DNA of 64,000 nucleotides from Synechococcales cyanobacterium GL140_1_metabat_312. GTDB lineage: Bacteria; Cyanobacteriota; Cyanobacteriia; Leptolyngbyales; Leptolyngbyaceae. The translations under genes were made by a program, and so were the position numbers. This document shows positions 56,237 through 64,000 of the stretch, one piece after another; position 1 is the stretch's first letter; each line of letters starts with the position of its first letter. The notes beneath the pieces were generated by a model. The model ran no database searches and was not told the DNA's origin. It saw only the letters and a list, made by a program, of their open reading frames with translations. The stretch spans positions 100,534 through 164,533 of the forward strand of contig JANXWB010000008.1 of the NCBI GenBank assembly GCA_025351345.1, written 5' to 3'.

Positions 56237-56795
56237 TATTTACTGGCTCCGTTGTCTTTTGTAAATCACATCAATAAAACCAGATATTTATATTCAAAAC
56301 CAATGGGCTATTCAGTTAAAAACTATGGAGTTAAGCCAGTTTCTTAAACTAAATGTATCATTATATATCACTCTCTAACATTGTCTGTCTACCTAAAGAA
56401 TACAACTCAAACCACTGCTTAGAATCAAAATACGTACTAAATCATCAATCCAAGCCTCAGCCAAAAATCAAAAGATTTAAGCTTGCTTTGCCTTAAATAA
56501 ACAGTAAAATATGCTACGATTTGAGGAGATAATGTTTTTTGTTAAAGCATTCAAAGTCATGGGTTTTTCTATCTAATATCCTAATATTAGGTATATTAAG
56601 TCAAATAATTATTGCTACAGTGTCAAATCCTAATCTCTAATCTTTCCCCATAAATGCCAGAACTCTACTGGTTGGCTTGCTTAATTAATCCTATGCCAAG
56701 GCATTACGGCTTAGATATAATTGAGTAGCCACTGCTTGGACGATCGTTAATTCAAGAATCAATCACTTAATCCAATAAATTTTTAGGAAACTACG
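56237..56795. other. Divergent intergenic region
   Basis: These 559 bp separate the EmrAB operon (minus) and a secreted protein gene (plus) and should contain both promoters. The sequence is very AT-rich. There is no regulator gene in the vicinity, no clear operator dyad and no RNA gene. The ribosome-binding site AGGA precedes the ATG at 56796. Confidence 0.4.
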
Positions 56796-57365
56796 ATGAA
56801 CTTTACTACAGCTCTCACTGTCAAATTATTCGGTATTGTATTAGGAAGCCTTGCAGGAGTAGCTTTGTTCTCTTCAGTAAGCAGGGCTGCTTCCACACCA
56901 GAAGTCAATCCTTGTCCGGGGATCTACTATCAAGAGCCATATAGTAGATTGCTCGTAGTGCCGCAGGGATGTCCAGCTAATGCGATGGTGCCCATGGTGC
57001 CCCAACTAGAGAGTGAACAACGTTCTTTACCAGAGGATCAGCAACCTGTACTCACAACCATTGTGCCGCAAATGGGTAAGGTGGGTGTATTACTGAAAAA
57101 TACGACCAATGCACCAATTACTTATCAAGTACTCGGGAATACTGAACAACGGACGTTAGCACCGCGTGCAGAGATTAGGCTTCAAGCTCTTCCTGTACCT
57201 ACAACCCTTACATTTTTACGCTCGGATGCAGGATTGGTGAGAGTAGTGCCGATCGGAAATTCAGAACCTGGTGTTTTAGATTTGACGCTGAATGGCGCAA
57301 TGGGTTTGAGCGATAGTCAAACTACGGTGAGAATTCAGAGTAGCGGTAAGGTAAATGCTTACTAG
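56796..57365 (+). CDS. Secreted protein, function unknown
   Basis: The 189-residue product has a signal peptide (FGIVLGSLAGVALFSSVSRAASTP). The mature region has an early cysteine pair (NPCPGIYYQEPYSRLLVVPQGCP) and a beta-rich C-terminal domain (GKVGVLLKNTTNAPITYQVLGNTEQRTLAPRAEIRLQALPVPTTLTFLR). It resembles cyanobacterial exported proteins of unknown function. It precedes a broken stress-protein gene by about 57 bp. Confidence 0.65.
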   Translation: MNFTTALTVKLFGIVLGSLAGVALFSSVSRAASTPEVNPCPGIYYQEPYSRLLVVPQGCPANAMVPMVPQLESEQRSLPEDQQPVLTTIVPQMGKVGVLLKNTTNAPITYQVLGNTEQRTLAPRAEIRLQALPVPTTLTFLRSDAGLVRVVPIGNSEPGVLDLTLNGAMGLSDSQTTVRIQSSGKVNAY

Positions 57366-57422
57366 TAAAAAGGGATTAGCTCGGTATGTACAATTTTTTA
57401 ATTCATATTATTGAGAAAAAAG

Positions 57423-57961
57423 ATGGATTTAGAACATAAAAGCGCTGTCGGGGTCTTGCCCAGTCATCTCGCCACAGAGTCCACGCTTAATCTGCTTAAA
57501 GAGGCTGGACTTTCCCTAGACAAAATTACATTGGTCGCGCGGACGGCTGCGGAGGAGGATGAAGCAATATCTGAGAATCAATTCATAAGGCATCAAACAA
57601 TTGAACGTTTGGGAAAAGGCGCATTAGATGGCGGAATGTTTGGCGCTTTGGGCGGGCTGCTGCTTGGGTTAGCCAGCTTAGTCTTGCCGGGTATCGGAAC
57701 GGTTGGAGTGATAGGTGCGAGGGGAGTATATTGCTTATTGGAACAGCGGTTGGCAGCTTATATGGGGCAGTGGGTGGGAGCCTTTTAGGAGCTGCATTTG
57801 GTAATAACATGTCTAAAGAGCAATCTGATGTCTATTCAAACAGCTTACTGCAAGGTGACTACTTAGTTTTTGTAGAGGGGACGAATGATGAAATACATTC
57901 TGCTGAAGAAGTTCTGAAGACACAAGGCGTTCAAAATTGGGGCATTTATGATGTGCTTTGA
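57423..57961 (+). pseudogene. General stress-type membrane protein, frameshifted
   Basis: The N-terminal half (VGVLPSHLATESTLNLLKEAGLSLDKITLVAR, then a Gly-rich hydrophobic segment GGMFGALGGLLLGLASLVLPGIG) and C-terminal half (GTAVGSLYGAVGGSLLGAAFGN, then GDYLVFVEGTNDEIHSAEEVL and WGIYDVL) belong to one protein of about 178 residues, the widespread stress-protein family with an N-terminal 17M-like domain and glycine-zipper helices. The two halves lie in different frames, joined near 57719-57728, where a one-base loss in the G run (AGGGGAG) would explain the shift. It is either a true pseudogene or a sequencing error. Confidence 0.75.
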
Positions 57962-58317
57962 TGTCAAGCGATGGATTCATACCGTGTTGACAATTGATGA
58001 TAATTTTAGCGAAGTGTATTTGAAGTGAATGTGGTCATTGCCACCTACTTTATCTTTCGATTGGATGGGTATCAATCTTTTATTCGATAGGGTATTAGAT
58101 TAACCTGTGCTTGACAACCCAGCAATTAATTTTAAGGGAATTGAAGTTCCGATCGGATCCCTTCAATCCCACTGACATTGATATCTAGCCTGAATTGGCC
58201 AACGCAGGATACCGATCGGTATTCAATTCAGTATTGCTGATGCCGATCGGAAATCTATTAACTGTCCTAGAACTGTTGAACGTAGCCTAGATTCACTACG
58301 ATCGCACGGCTGATACC
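57962..58317. other. Intergenic region with three CCGATCGG sites
   Basis: CCGATCGG or close variants recur at about 58149, 58212 and 58241 with AT-rich spacers. No ORF is seen. They precede the 3' end of the beta-barrel gene and are probably chance HIP1-type sites, though the spacing (63 and 29 bp) is noted. Confidence 0.35.
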
Positions 58318-59274
58318 TTATCTAAAGTTGTACCCAACTCCCAACAAAAGCCCGACTGCTGCGTTTCCGGTGACAGAAGCATTGATCGCAGCGGTGGCCG
58401 TAAACTGAGAGGATAGGGGGACGTCGATCCCTCCGGTGAGCAACAAGCCCACGTTGCTATTATTCCCTGTCGAAACCGAGACACCTGCCCCTAAATAAGG
58501 CGCTGCACTAAATCCGAAGCTGCTCGTCGGACCTTCTCCAAAATTGAAGTCGTAAGTGACTGGTATTAGAATCGTTGTACTATCGCCAAATAATACACTC
58601 GGACGAACCGAGAAATTCTCCGTCAGACCAATTTTACTGATCACCGAAAAGCTCCCTCTCCCTAAAGCTGTATCTCCATTACCGATTCCAATATTGCCGC
58701 CAATCCCTACATAGCTCGATCCTGACTTGGTGCTACGCCCAGGAGATACAGTAGTCTGTCCTAGCGGCTGACTCGGTGTCCTCATCGAATCGGGTACAGC
58801 TGGAGACGTTGGAGTGGATAAATTATTGTTCGGGGTGACTATGGGCTGATCCGTAGACGTAGTAGAAGGAACCGTCTCTGAAACCGCGCCAACTGGGATA
58901 TCCGTACTAAGAGAAGCGGGCACGGTGTTAGACTGAGCCAACCCAAATGCCGAGCTAGAAGTCGCTTCTGAAGTAGTAACTGAGGGATTTGGGAGAGTTA
59001 GGGGTTTACCTAGTAATGAAGCTTTCTGGTGGATTACAGGATTTGGAATTGCTTGGGCTGGCTGTTTTTCTAAACGCCAAGCTGCTTGAGGCTCCGTCTG
59101 TCTATCAATGCCGCTTCCTGCAATTGGGGACATCGAAGATTGAGAAATCTCGTTCTGAATTACGTTTGTATTGGTCAGTTCAGCCTTCGCACTCATTTGA
59201 TCTAAAAAGATGCCTAAGCTAATAAACGTAAGTGGCAGAAAGATCGGTTTAACCATATTCAAATTCGGTGTCAT
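58318..59274 (-). CDS. Outer-membrane beta-barrel-type secreted protein
   Basis: The 318-residue product has a signal segment (PIFLPLTFISLGIFLDQMSAKAE), a long Thr/Ser/Pro/Val-rich linker (about residues 35-185), and a C-terminal domain of about 130 residues made of alternating strands (SYVGIGGNIGIGNG, SVRPSVLFGDSTTILIPVTYDFNFG, FSAAPYLGAGVSVS, VGLLLGVGYNFR). The final aromatic residue pattern YNFR resembles outer-membrane barrel ends. It is probably surface-exposed, with the linker spanning or decorating the outer layer. A perfect inverted repeat lies 24-55 bp upstream of its start. Confidence 0.7.
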   Translation of the reverse strand: MTPNLNMVKPIFLPLTFISLGIFLDQMSAKAELTNTNVIQNEISQSSMSPIAGSGIDRQTEPQAAWRLEKQPAQAIPNPVIHQKASLLGKPLTLPNPSVTTSEATSSSAFGLAQSNTVPASLSTDIPVGAVSETVPSTTSTDQPIVTPNNNLSTPTSPAVPDSMRTPSQPLGQTTVSPGRSTKSGSSYVGIGGNIGIGNGDTALGRGSFSVISKIGLTENFSVRPSVLFGDSTTILIPVTYDFNFGEGPTSSFGFSAAPYLGAGVSVSTGNNSNVGLLLTGGIDVPLSSQFTATAAINASVTGNAAVGLLLGVGYNFR

Positions 59275-59297
59275 ACATTTACCATCTATAAGGATAG

Positions 59298-59329
59298 GGT
59301 GAGATCATAGGTTCTTATTTGATCTCACC
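59298..59329. promoter_or_regulatory. Perfect inverted repeat upstream of the beta-barrel gene
   Basis: GGTGAGATCA (59298-59307) is the exact inverse of TGATCTCACC (59320-59329), with a 12-base spacer, 24 bp upstream of the start. It could be an operator for a dimeric regulator or a leader hairpin. There is no T run, so a terminator is unlikely. Confidence 0.55.
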
Positions 59330-59864
59330 TGAATATCTAAATTGTAATGGACAAAAATTCTATAAACGTCACTATAAAGGGTGAAAATTTTAGAGTATAG
59401 ATCCTATTAATATCCCTACAAAGAACAAAATCCTAGGGTTTAATTGAATAAGAAGCTAAAAAGCTTTATGAGACGATCGGAAAAATTTCTCCCAAGTGCG
59501 CATTAGCAGCCCACGCATTTACGGCTGACTAAGGAGTGAAAGTTAAAGGATACCGACAATATTACGGATTCAATCGTTCATATCATCAGACCATTGATGA
59601 ATAAATTGCTAACAGAAAAATTAGCTCCGCAGCTAAGCAACGAAAAATTTATGGTCTAGAACGCTAGCAAATACTCCTCTTTAGAGATAGATGACCCCTA
59701 ACAACTTTACCTAAATAGGAAGACCAATGTCTGTTTAGTCATATCCTAATCTTCAAACTATAGAGCGTTTAGAAAATTTAGAAATCGCGATAGATTATCT
59801 CAAGTGGTTCAGAACTCTGAAAGCATATTCAAAGAATTCATCCAATACTCAGCGGAGACTTCAT
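59330..59864. other. Intergenic region upstream of the CsbD-like gene
   Basis: This AT-rich stretch has no recognised gene. It should hold the promoters of both the beta-barrel gene (left end) and the CsbD-like gene. The only notable structure is the inverted repeat at 59298-59329. Confidence 0.35.
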
Positions 59865-60287
59865 ATGACACGTTTCTTAAACCTTCGGTCCCTTGCAAAA
59901 GTAAGTTTTCGAGCAATTCAGTTTTCGATCGTTGCTCTTGTCATGTTCTTAGGCTTAAACCTTGGCACAATGAAATCGGCAGTCGCAGCACCAACCTCTG
60001 TGGTTAAATCCGTTCCTGTTGCAATCTTTGGTTTAGGTCGGAAAGCTGAGGGTAAAGTTGACCAAGCCGTTGGTAAAGCTCAAACAGCTACGAGTGGGGC
60101 AATTGACAAAACTAAAGGTCTTGCTAAACAAGCTAAAGGAAAAGCAGAATCTGATATTGGCCGCGTCGAAAGCAGTGCCGAGCGTGCTAAGAACAAGACG
60201 CGAGATGCAGTATCAGATGTCGCAGACAGTACTTCGGATGCTGTAAATGCGGCAGCCGATAAAGTAAAAGATTTGATGGGCAAATAG
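59865..60287 (+). CDS. CsbD-like stress protein with N-terminal membrane/signal segment
   Basis: The 140-residue protein has an N-terminal hydrophobic segment (FSIVALVMFLGLNLG) followed by a long Lys/Ala/Glu-rich helical part with KAEGKVDQAVGKAQT and KTKGLAKQAKGKAE, the CsbD-like repeat. CsbD proteins are small stress-induced proteins in many bacteria, with unknown mechanism. The predicted extracytoplasmic location of this version is unusual for CsbD, which is usually cytosolic. GGAGA precedes the ATG by about 7 bases. It is followed after 80 bp by another small secreted-type gene. Confidence 0.7.
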   Translation: MTRFLNLRSLAKVSFRAIQFSIVALVMFLGLNLGTMKSAVAAPTSVVKSVPVAIFGLGRKAEGKVDQAVGKAQTATSGAIDKTKGLAKQAKGKAESDIGRVESSAERAKNKTRDAVSDVADSTSDAVNAAADKVKDLMGK

Positions 60288-60367
60288 CAAATAGTTGTTC
60301 TGAGCATCTTTTAGAATGTCATACAACTTTGTACAACTAACTGTTAACAATATCGGGAGAATATACC

Positions 60368-60748
60368 ATGAGTTTCCGTTCTTTATTTTCTATGTTTTCC
60401 TTGCTCCTCTGCTCAGCCCTATTGTTTTTAGGTTTGACTATGGCTCCTGCACTTGCTCTACATAGTAGTAATCAGACAAGTAATCAGAAAATTGATCAGA
60501 GAAGTGAGGAGGGCAGTGATCCGACAAAGGGTACTGCACAAATGCCTGGGGCGATGAAAGCGGCAGAAGATGTTGCTGCAAAATCTTCCCCAATGTCGAT
60601 AGAAGAAGTTGAGGAGCGCAACAAAAATGGCCTCAATGAAATTCAGGGCGACGCTGATAAAGACAAAATGTATAAAAGCAATACCGATAAGCCGGGTCCA
60701 GCGATCGTTCAGGACATCAAGAAAGCAATTGACAAAGCTAAGAATTAG
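60368..60748 (+). CDS. Secreted small acidic/basic stress-type protein, unknown function
   Basis: The 126-residue product has a signal peptide (SLLLCSALLFLGLTMAPALA). The mature part is low-complexity, rich in Lys, Asp, Glu, Asn and Ser with repeated short motifs (QTSNQKIDQRSEEG, EEVEERNKNGLNEI, DADKDKMYKSNTDKPG) and ends IKKAIDKAKN. It lacks known domains and is likely disordered. It sits in the stress-type run after the CsbD-like gene; a GGGAGA ribosome-binding site precedes the ATG. Confidence 0.6.
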   Translation: MSFRSLFSMFSLLLCSALLFLGLTMAPALALHSSNQTSNQKIDQRSEEGSDPTKGTAQMPGAMKAAEDVAAKSSPMSIEEVEERNKNGLNEIQGDADKDKMYKSNTDKPGPAIVQDIKKAIDKAKN

Positions 60749-61271
60749 TTAACGTAGCTTATATCTAATGCTGTAGGTGAAATTATCAGTGGATTAATGA
60801 TGATTAAATTCGGGACTGTGATGAAAAATTATCAGTTTACTGAATCCTTCTCCACTGATTTTTCGCTGTTTAGGAGGACATTATCCTGATTTTGACTTTT
60901 TTACTCCTACGTCCTGCACCCTACTTTGTCTTTCTGTAGACAACTATCGGGGCCAACAAAAAATCTCTGAATTCATTTGTACGATCGATCAATTAGTCTT
61001 AAAGATATCGAATGGGAAGGCGTGGGCAATCTTCTGAATATTGCTTTATTAGAGGCTTACCTAATCCTACTTTAAGATCAATTAATACCCCTGGAATATT
61101 GTTCACCCACAGTTTTAACACTCCATAAACTTTGGGAAGAGCAATATTTATATACTATTTGCGACTGGCTGAAAGCATCAATGCTCAAGCTTTGAAAAAT
61201 TTGGGTTTACCCACAACGTCATTTCCCACACTATCTCTAATTTCACCATTTACATTTGAAGGATTTTCACA
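60749..61271. other. Intergenic region upstream of the broken stress/ChaB gene
   Basis: No ORF or RNA gene is seen in these 523 bp. The sequence is AT-rich with one CGATCG-containing site near 60980 (ACGATCGATC). It should include the promoter of the gene starting at 61272. Confidence 0.35.
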
Positions 61272-62095
61272 ATGACTAATGCTACTCTGACTCCAACTAC
61301 TCCAACGACAGCTGTTTCGTCTCGTGAACAGACTATCTCTGCTATTTTTGAAACACAAGCCCTTGTTCAAGATGCAGTGAAACGCTTAATCGATCGGGGT
61401 GTTCCCGCTGAAGATATTTCTGTCATGGGTCGAAACTTTGAATCTACCACTCGGGTGGCAGGATTTGTAACTAAGCGTGATGTGATTTTAGGAGGCTTAA
61501 AGCAAGGTGCTATCTTTGGTTCTCTATTTGGCTCGGTTCTAAGTTTGCTTAGCGGAGTTGGGGTCTTATTTATTCCCTTTGTAGGACCAATTATCGCGGC
61601 TGGTCCGATCGGGGCAGTCTTGCTAGGAGCCACATCAGGCGCATTGATTGGTAGCGCTGGCGGAGGTTTGGGATCGCTCTTAGCGCTGGCGGAGGTTTGG
61701 GATCGCTCTTAGTAACTTTAGGAATGCCTGAGGATAAAGCAGCGATCTATCAAACCTTAGTCTCAGCGGGGGAATTTTTGTTGATGGCCGAGGTTCCGGC
61801 TGATCGAACAGGAGAATATCAACTACTGATTGAAAGTGCAAGTGGCAAGGAAATTCATATGATTAATCAAATCTTACCTCGACCTTGTGCTGGCAAATGC
61901 AATACACCTGATGACTTAACTCCTGAGATCAGAGCGCACCTTTCCCCCATAGCTCAAGAGAGCTTTATTAAGGCATACAATGCAGCGATCGATGATGGCA
62001 ATTCTACTGACGCTGAATATGTTGCTTGGGAGGCTATCCGTCAACAATTTGATGAAGACCAAGATGGTGTTTGGTCTAACCCGAAAGCTCAATAA
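61272..62095 (+). pseudogene. Stress-type membrane protein/ChaB fusion, broken by a 29-bp tandem duplication
   Basis: The N-terminal frame (to 61712, stop TAG) encodes the same 17M-like and glycine-zipper architecture as the gene at 57423: [33 protein letters not shown] and a long Gly-rich hydrophobic region. The rest (from 61697, another frame) continues with [38 protein letters not shown] and a C-terminal ChaB-type domain ([24 protein letters not shown]...[19 protein letters not shown]). Removing one copy of the repeat at 61652-61709 restores one open frame of 264 codons, so the duplication is the sole disruption. Reversible switching is possible. Confidence 0.85.
61652..61709. repeat. 29-bp perfect tandem duplication inside the stress/ChaB gene
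   Basis: Two identical 29-bp units start at 61652 and 61681, beginning TAGCGCTGGCGGAGG and ending ATCGCTCT. Because 29 is not a multiple of three, the duplication shifts the reading frame and creates an early TAG at 61710. With a single copy the frame would be continuous. Confidence 0.95.
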
Positions 62096-62587
62096 TGCGA
62101 TTTAGTCGTCTACGATGTAAATCAATCCTGATTTGAAATGCCTCGTCTCTGATCTCTGAGAACTACCGCGTATACACAAGTCTGATTATCTTCGCTCTAT
62201 CCTATTTCGATCGTCAGAATCCCCCGATTTTGGAGAAATTTAGAGAAATATTTCTGCCAAGATATCCTTAGAGGAAAGATTTAGTAGAAAATTAACTTAG
62301 TTTTGACTTGTGTGTACACGGTAATCTCTTAAAAAAAGGATTTTAAACTCTCCCACTAGCTTCTTCTCAGAAGATAAAGACTAGCAATGAACAGCATCAG
62401 TTACAGGATGTAATAGTTGCCACTTTCCATTGCTCTTTTCTAGCTTGTAATCAGCTTTATCTTTATGATTTTTCCCTTTAGCTCCAATCTATTTTATCAA
62501 GTTCTACTTCAAAGTGCTGAATCGCTAGTTCCTTGTAGAACGCTAAATGTGAATCCTGAATTTAGAATTGCTAGATCCAACTAATCC
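62096..62587. other. Intergenic region with MITE-like element and gene debris
   Basis: The terminal inverted repeats at 62155-62181 and 62307-62332 are described separately. On the minus strand at about 62388-62470 a short frame (DKADYKLEKSNGKWQLLHPV) looks like the end of a lost gene, but nothing intact is present. Confidence 0.4.
62155..62332. mobile_element. Candidate MITE-like element of about 178 bp with terminal inverted repeats
   Basis: The left arm TCTGAGAACTACCGCG and TATACACAAGT (62155-62181) is inverse to ACTTGTGTGTACACGG and TAATCTCT (62307-62332), with about 20 of 27 positions matching. The inside has no ORF. This looks like a small non-autonomous mobile element; a clear target-site duplication was not identified. 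Confidence 0.45.
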
Positions 62588-63148
62588 CTAATTCAATCGA
62601 CGGAGAATTACCTTAAAATTGACAGTGCGATTCGTTAAGTTACCATAGGGCCTAAATTCAGATCCACCATGAAAACCGACATAGCCAGGTCGATCGTCAG
62701 CTTCGACGGAAATGGTTCGATTCTGCCAGTATCTCTGCCTATTGTCTGTATCATAGACCGAAATACTGTATCGACAAGAAGAAAATGATGCTCCTTGACC
62801 TCTTGCTGGCACTTCTAGTAAATATGGACCCGTTGCTGTTGCTGTTCCTAAAACGGTAGATTTTGTGGGTACTGAACCACCAAATGTTCCAGGAATAGGA
62901 GCGGGTGGCTCGCCAGTTTGAATTCTCTCATTGACTGTAACTGTTAGCTTATTACAACCCACTGATGCTGCACCACTAATCTCTCCCTGAATGATTAGTG
63001 GTTTGGGTAGTCTCTTGCTTTGATCTATCGTTGTTGTGGGGGATATTTTTGGTAATGAAGTAGCAGTATTTGCCAACAATAAAATAGAAGTACCAACCAT
63101 ACCTAATAGAGTCGCAGAAATCAGTAAAATTCTAGATTTCGTTACCAT
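62588..63148 (-). CDS. Secreted protein, function unknown
   Basis: The 186-residue product has an N-terminal signal/membrane segment (RILLISATLLGMVGTSILLLANTATS) and a beta-rich mature part with LIIQGEISGAASVGCNKLTVTVNE, TATATGPYLLEVPARGQG, CRYSISVYD and a conserved-looking tail RPYGNLTNRTVNFKVILRRL. Two cysteines could form a disulphide. I do not recognise a family; the layout suggests an exported beta-sandwich protein. Confidence 0.6.
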   Translation of the reverse strand: MVTKSRILLISATLLGMVGTSILLLANTATSLPKISPTTTIDQSKRLPKPLIIQGEISGAASVGCNKLTVTVNERIQTGEPPAPIPGTFGGSVPTKSTVLGTATATGPYLLEVPARGQGASFSSCRYSISVYDTDNRQRYWQNRTISVEADDRPGYVGFHGGSEFRPYGNLTNRTVNFKVILRRLN

Positions 63149-63624
63149 GATAAAATTCCTCTTTAGCTGTTGTAAGTACGGTTTTCTATGGTGGGGATAA
63201 CCTATAAAACAGAAAACCTGGTACGTTCAGGCTCCAATCCACTGATAGAGTGCCTATCTTAGAAGTTATCAATTTATCGATGGGCTTATCGACACTTACT
63301 GAGGTGTTTAGAATCGATAATTCTATCCCTTATAATTTCAATAATAGGCTCATTAAACTGATTTTAGTGTAACGATTTACTAGCCGTTCGCATAAATCAA
63401 AAAGACTATTTTAAATTATCAATAGCTTAATTCGTGGGGAAGTATTCAGAATTATCAACCAATTAGATATAGCGATCAAGAGGCAGGCTACCTGCTAAAA
63501 ATAAGGTTTAACCAGGACGGCAGAAAAAACAGCCTCGTTCAAACAAAAAGTGACTGAAGGAATGTTCCTAGGTCTTGTAAAAGTGAAATACCGAGTTCAG
63601 TCATGAGAAGGAAATCTTTGACTA
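63149..63624. other. Intergenic region
   Basis: These 476 bp contain no recognised gene. The first part upstream of 63148 should hold the promoter of the secreted protein. A short direct repeat (TTATCGAT / TTATCGAC near 63272-63290) is present. Confidence 0.3.
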
Positions 63625-63849
63625 CTATTGATTCCTTCCAAGTAATCGTTTGATTTGATTACCGATCGCACGAATAATTTTTAGAATGCTGCTTTCAAAT
63701 CCGAGAAGTGAGCCTTGTGTTTGAGCTTGAGTTAAGGGGAGATCTGAACTAGGAAGTGCGGTAATACAGACCCAGAAGTACTTTTTGAATTTTTCCCTAT
63801 CTACTTCCAAGTGTTGCTTTTGAGACCAAGTATAAAGATCGAAACACAC
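63625..63849 (-). CDS. Short uncertain ORF, possibly a gene fragment
   Basis: The 74-codon frame with a GTG start encodes CFDLYTWSQKQHLEVDREKF, then a tail with LLGFESSILKIIRAIGNQIKRLLGRNQ. The open frame extends a further 17 codons upstream without an ATG before a stop codon. No family is recognised. It may be a 3' fragment of a decayed gene or a short unannotated protein. Low confidence. Confidence 0.3.
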   Translation of the reverse strand: MCFDLYTWSQKQHLEVDREKFKKYFWVCITALPSSDLPLTQAQTQGSLLGFESSILKIIRAIGNQIKRLLGRNQ

Positions 63850-64000
63850 TAAATCATTGGGTAGTCCTAAAGATGTAAGGATAGGAAAGATGAAGTTACC
63901 CTAATTGAAAGATGTTGATTCCTCAACTGCCCTGCCCTGCTTGCAACTCAATTCATATCGTCAAAAATGGCAAAATCCATAATGGCAAGCAGAACTTTAA

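Noticed and set aside
58141..58250. Regular array of CCGATCGG sites as an operator cluster
   Set aside because: CGATCG-containing sites are abundant throughout this genome, and the spacers are not conserved, so chance HIP1-type occurrence is the simpler explanation.
1..64000. tRNA, rRNA, CRISPR array, complete insertion sequence or prophage
   Set aside because: Reading both strands, I found no tRNA T-arm consensus with matching acceptor ends, no rRNA sequence, no regular spacer-repeat array, no transposase and no phage structural gene. A tRNAscan and ISfinder search would settle this.

Overview
The window looks like the chromosome of a filamentous, non-marine cyanobacterium, probably Leptolyngbya- or Oscillatoriales-like. 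The evidence is the dense scatter of the HIP1-type octamer GCGATCGC and its CGATCG core, cyanobacteria-typical families (RemA/DUF370 beside gmk, Uma2, an HNH endonuclease paired with its usual small partner, a cyanobacterial Rpn-like protein), and an hps cluster of the kind used for polysaccharide secretion and gliding by motile filaments. No rRNA, tRNA, CRISPR array, complete insertion sequence or prophage was seen.

Layout. 1-7.3 kb is an exopolysaccharide/nucleotide-sugar region: the end of a family 2 glycosyltransferase, a SAM methyltransferase, a GT-C-like membrane protein, then on the minus strand GDP-fucose synthesis (gmd, fucose synthase), an initiating sugar-phosphate transferase and a GT4 glycosyltransferase. 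7.3-16.2 kb is housekeeping: Rqc2/RqcH, remA, gmk, a split pair of M16 peptidase-like proteins (one with and one without the zinc motif) and a macrodomain protein. 16.4-24.6 kb is an accessory zone: Uma2, a PstI/BsuBI-type restriction-modification pair, a PD-(D/E)XK protein, an HNH pair, two tandem secreted paralogues, gene remnants and repeats. 24.6-30.6 kb has an RnfD/NqrB-like membrane protein with DUF2330, glgB and an Rpn-like protein.

30.6-39.6 kb is an hps operon: a 1,875-residue HpsA-like protein followed by four pseudopilins. 40-50 kb has rpmB, argD, priA, a zinc-ribbon membrane protein, a histidine kinase and a CHAD protein. 50.2-62.1 kb is a stress-flavoured accessory run: coiled-coil protein, quinone-oxidoreductase-like enzyme, flavin-binding split-barrel protein, EmrAB-type efflux pair, a beta-barrel protein, CsbD-like protein and two membrane stress proteins that are both broken by frameshifts. 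The last 2 kb holds a secreted protein and a possible short ORF.

Most notable observations. (1) The PstI-type RM pair is bounded by integron-style core sites, and the nuclease stop codon lies inside an attC-like element; this looks like a gene cassette with no integrase in view. (2) A mobile palindromic repeat of about 36 bp sits in frame inside the RnfD-like gene, and another copy supplies the last codons and stop of an M16 peptidase. (3) A 29-bp perfect tandem duplication breaks a stress-protein/ChaB fusion gene, and a related gene 4 kb away is broken by a single-base shift. (4) Macrodomain, nuclease and HEPN-like gene remnants lie at 20-27 kb.
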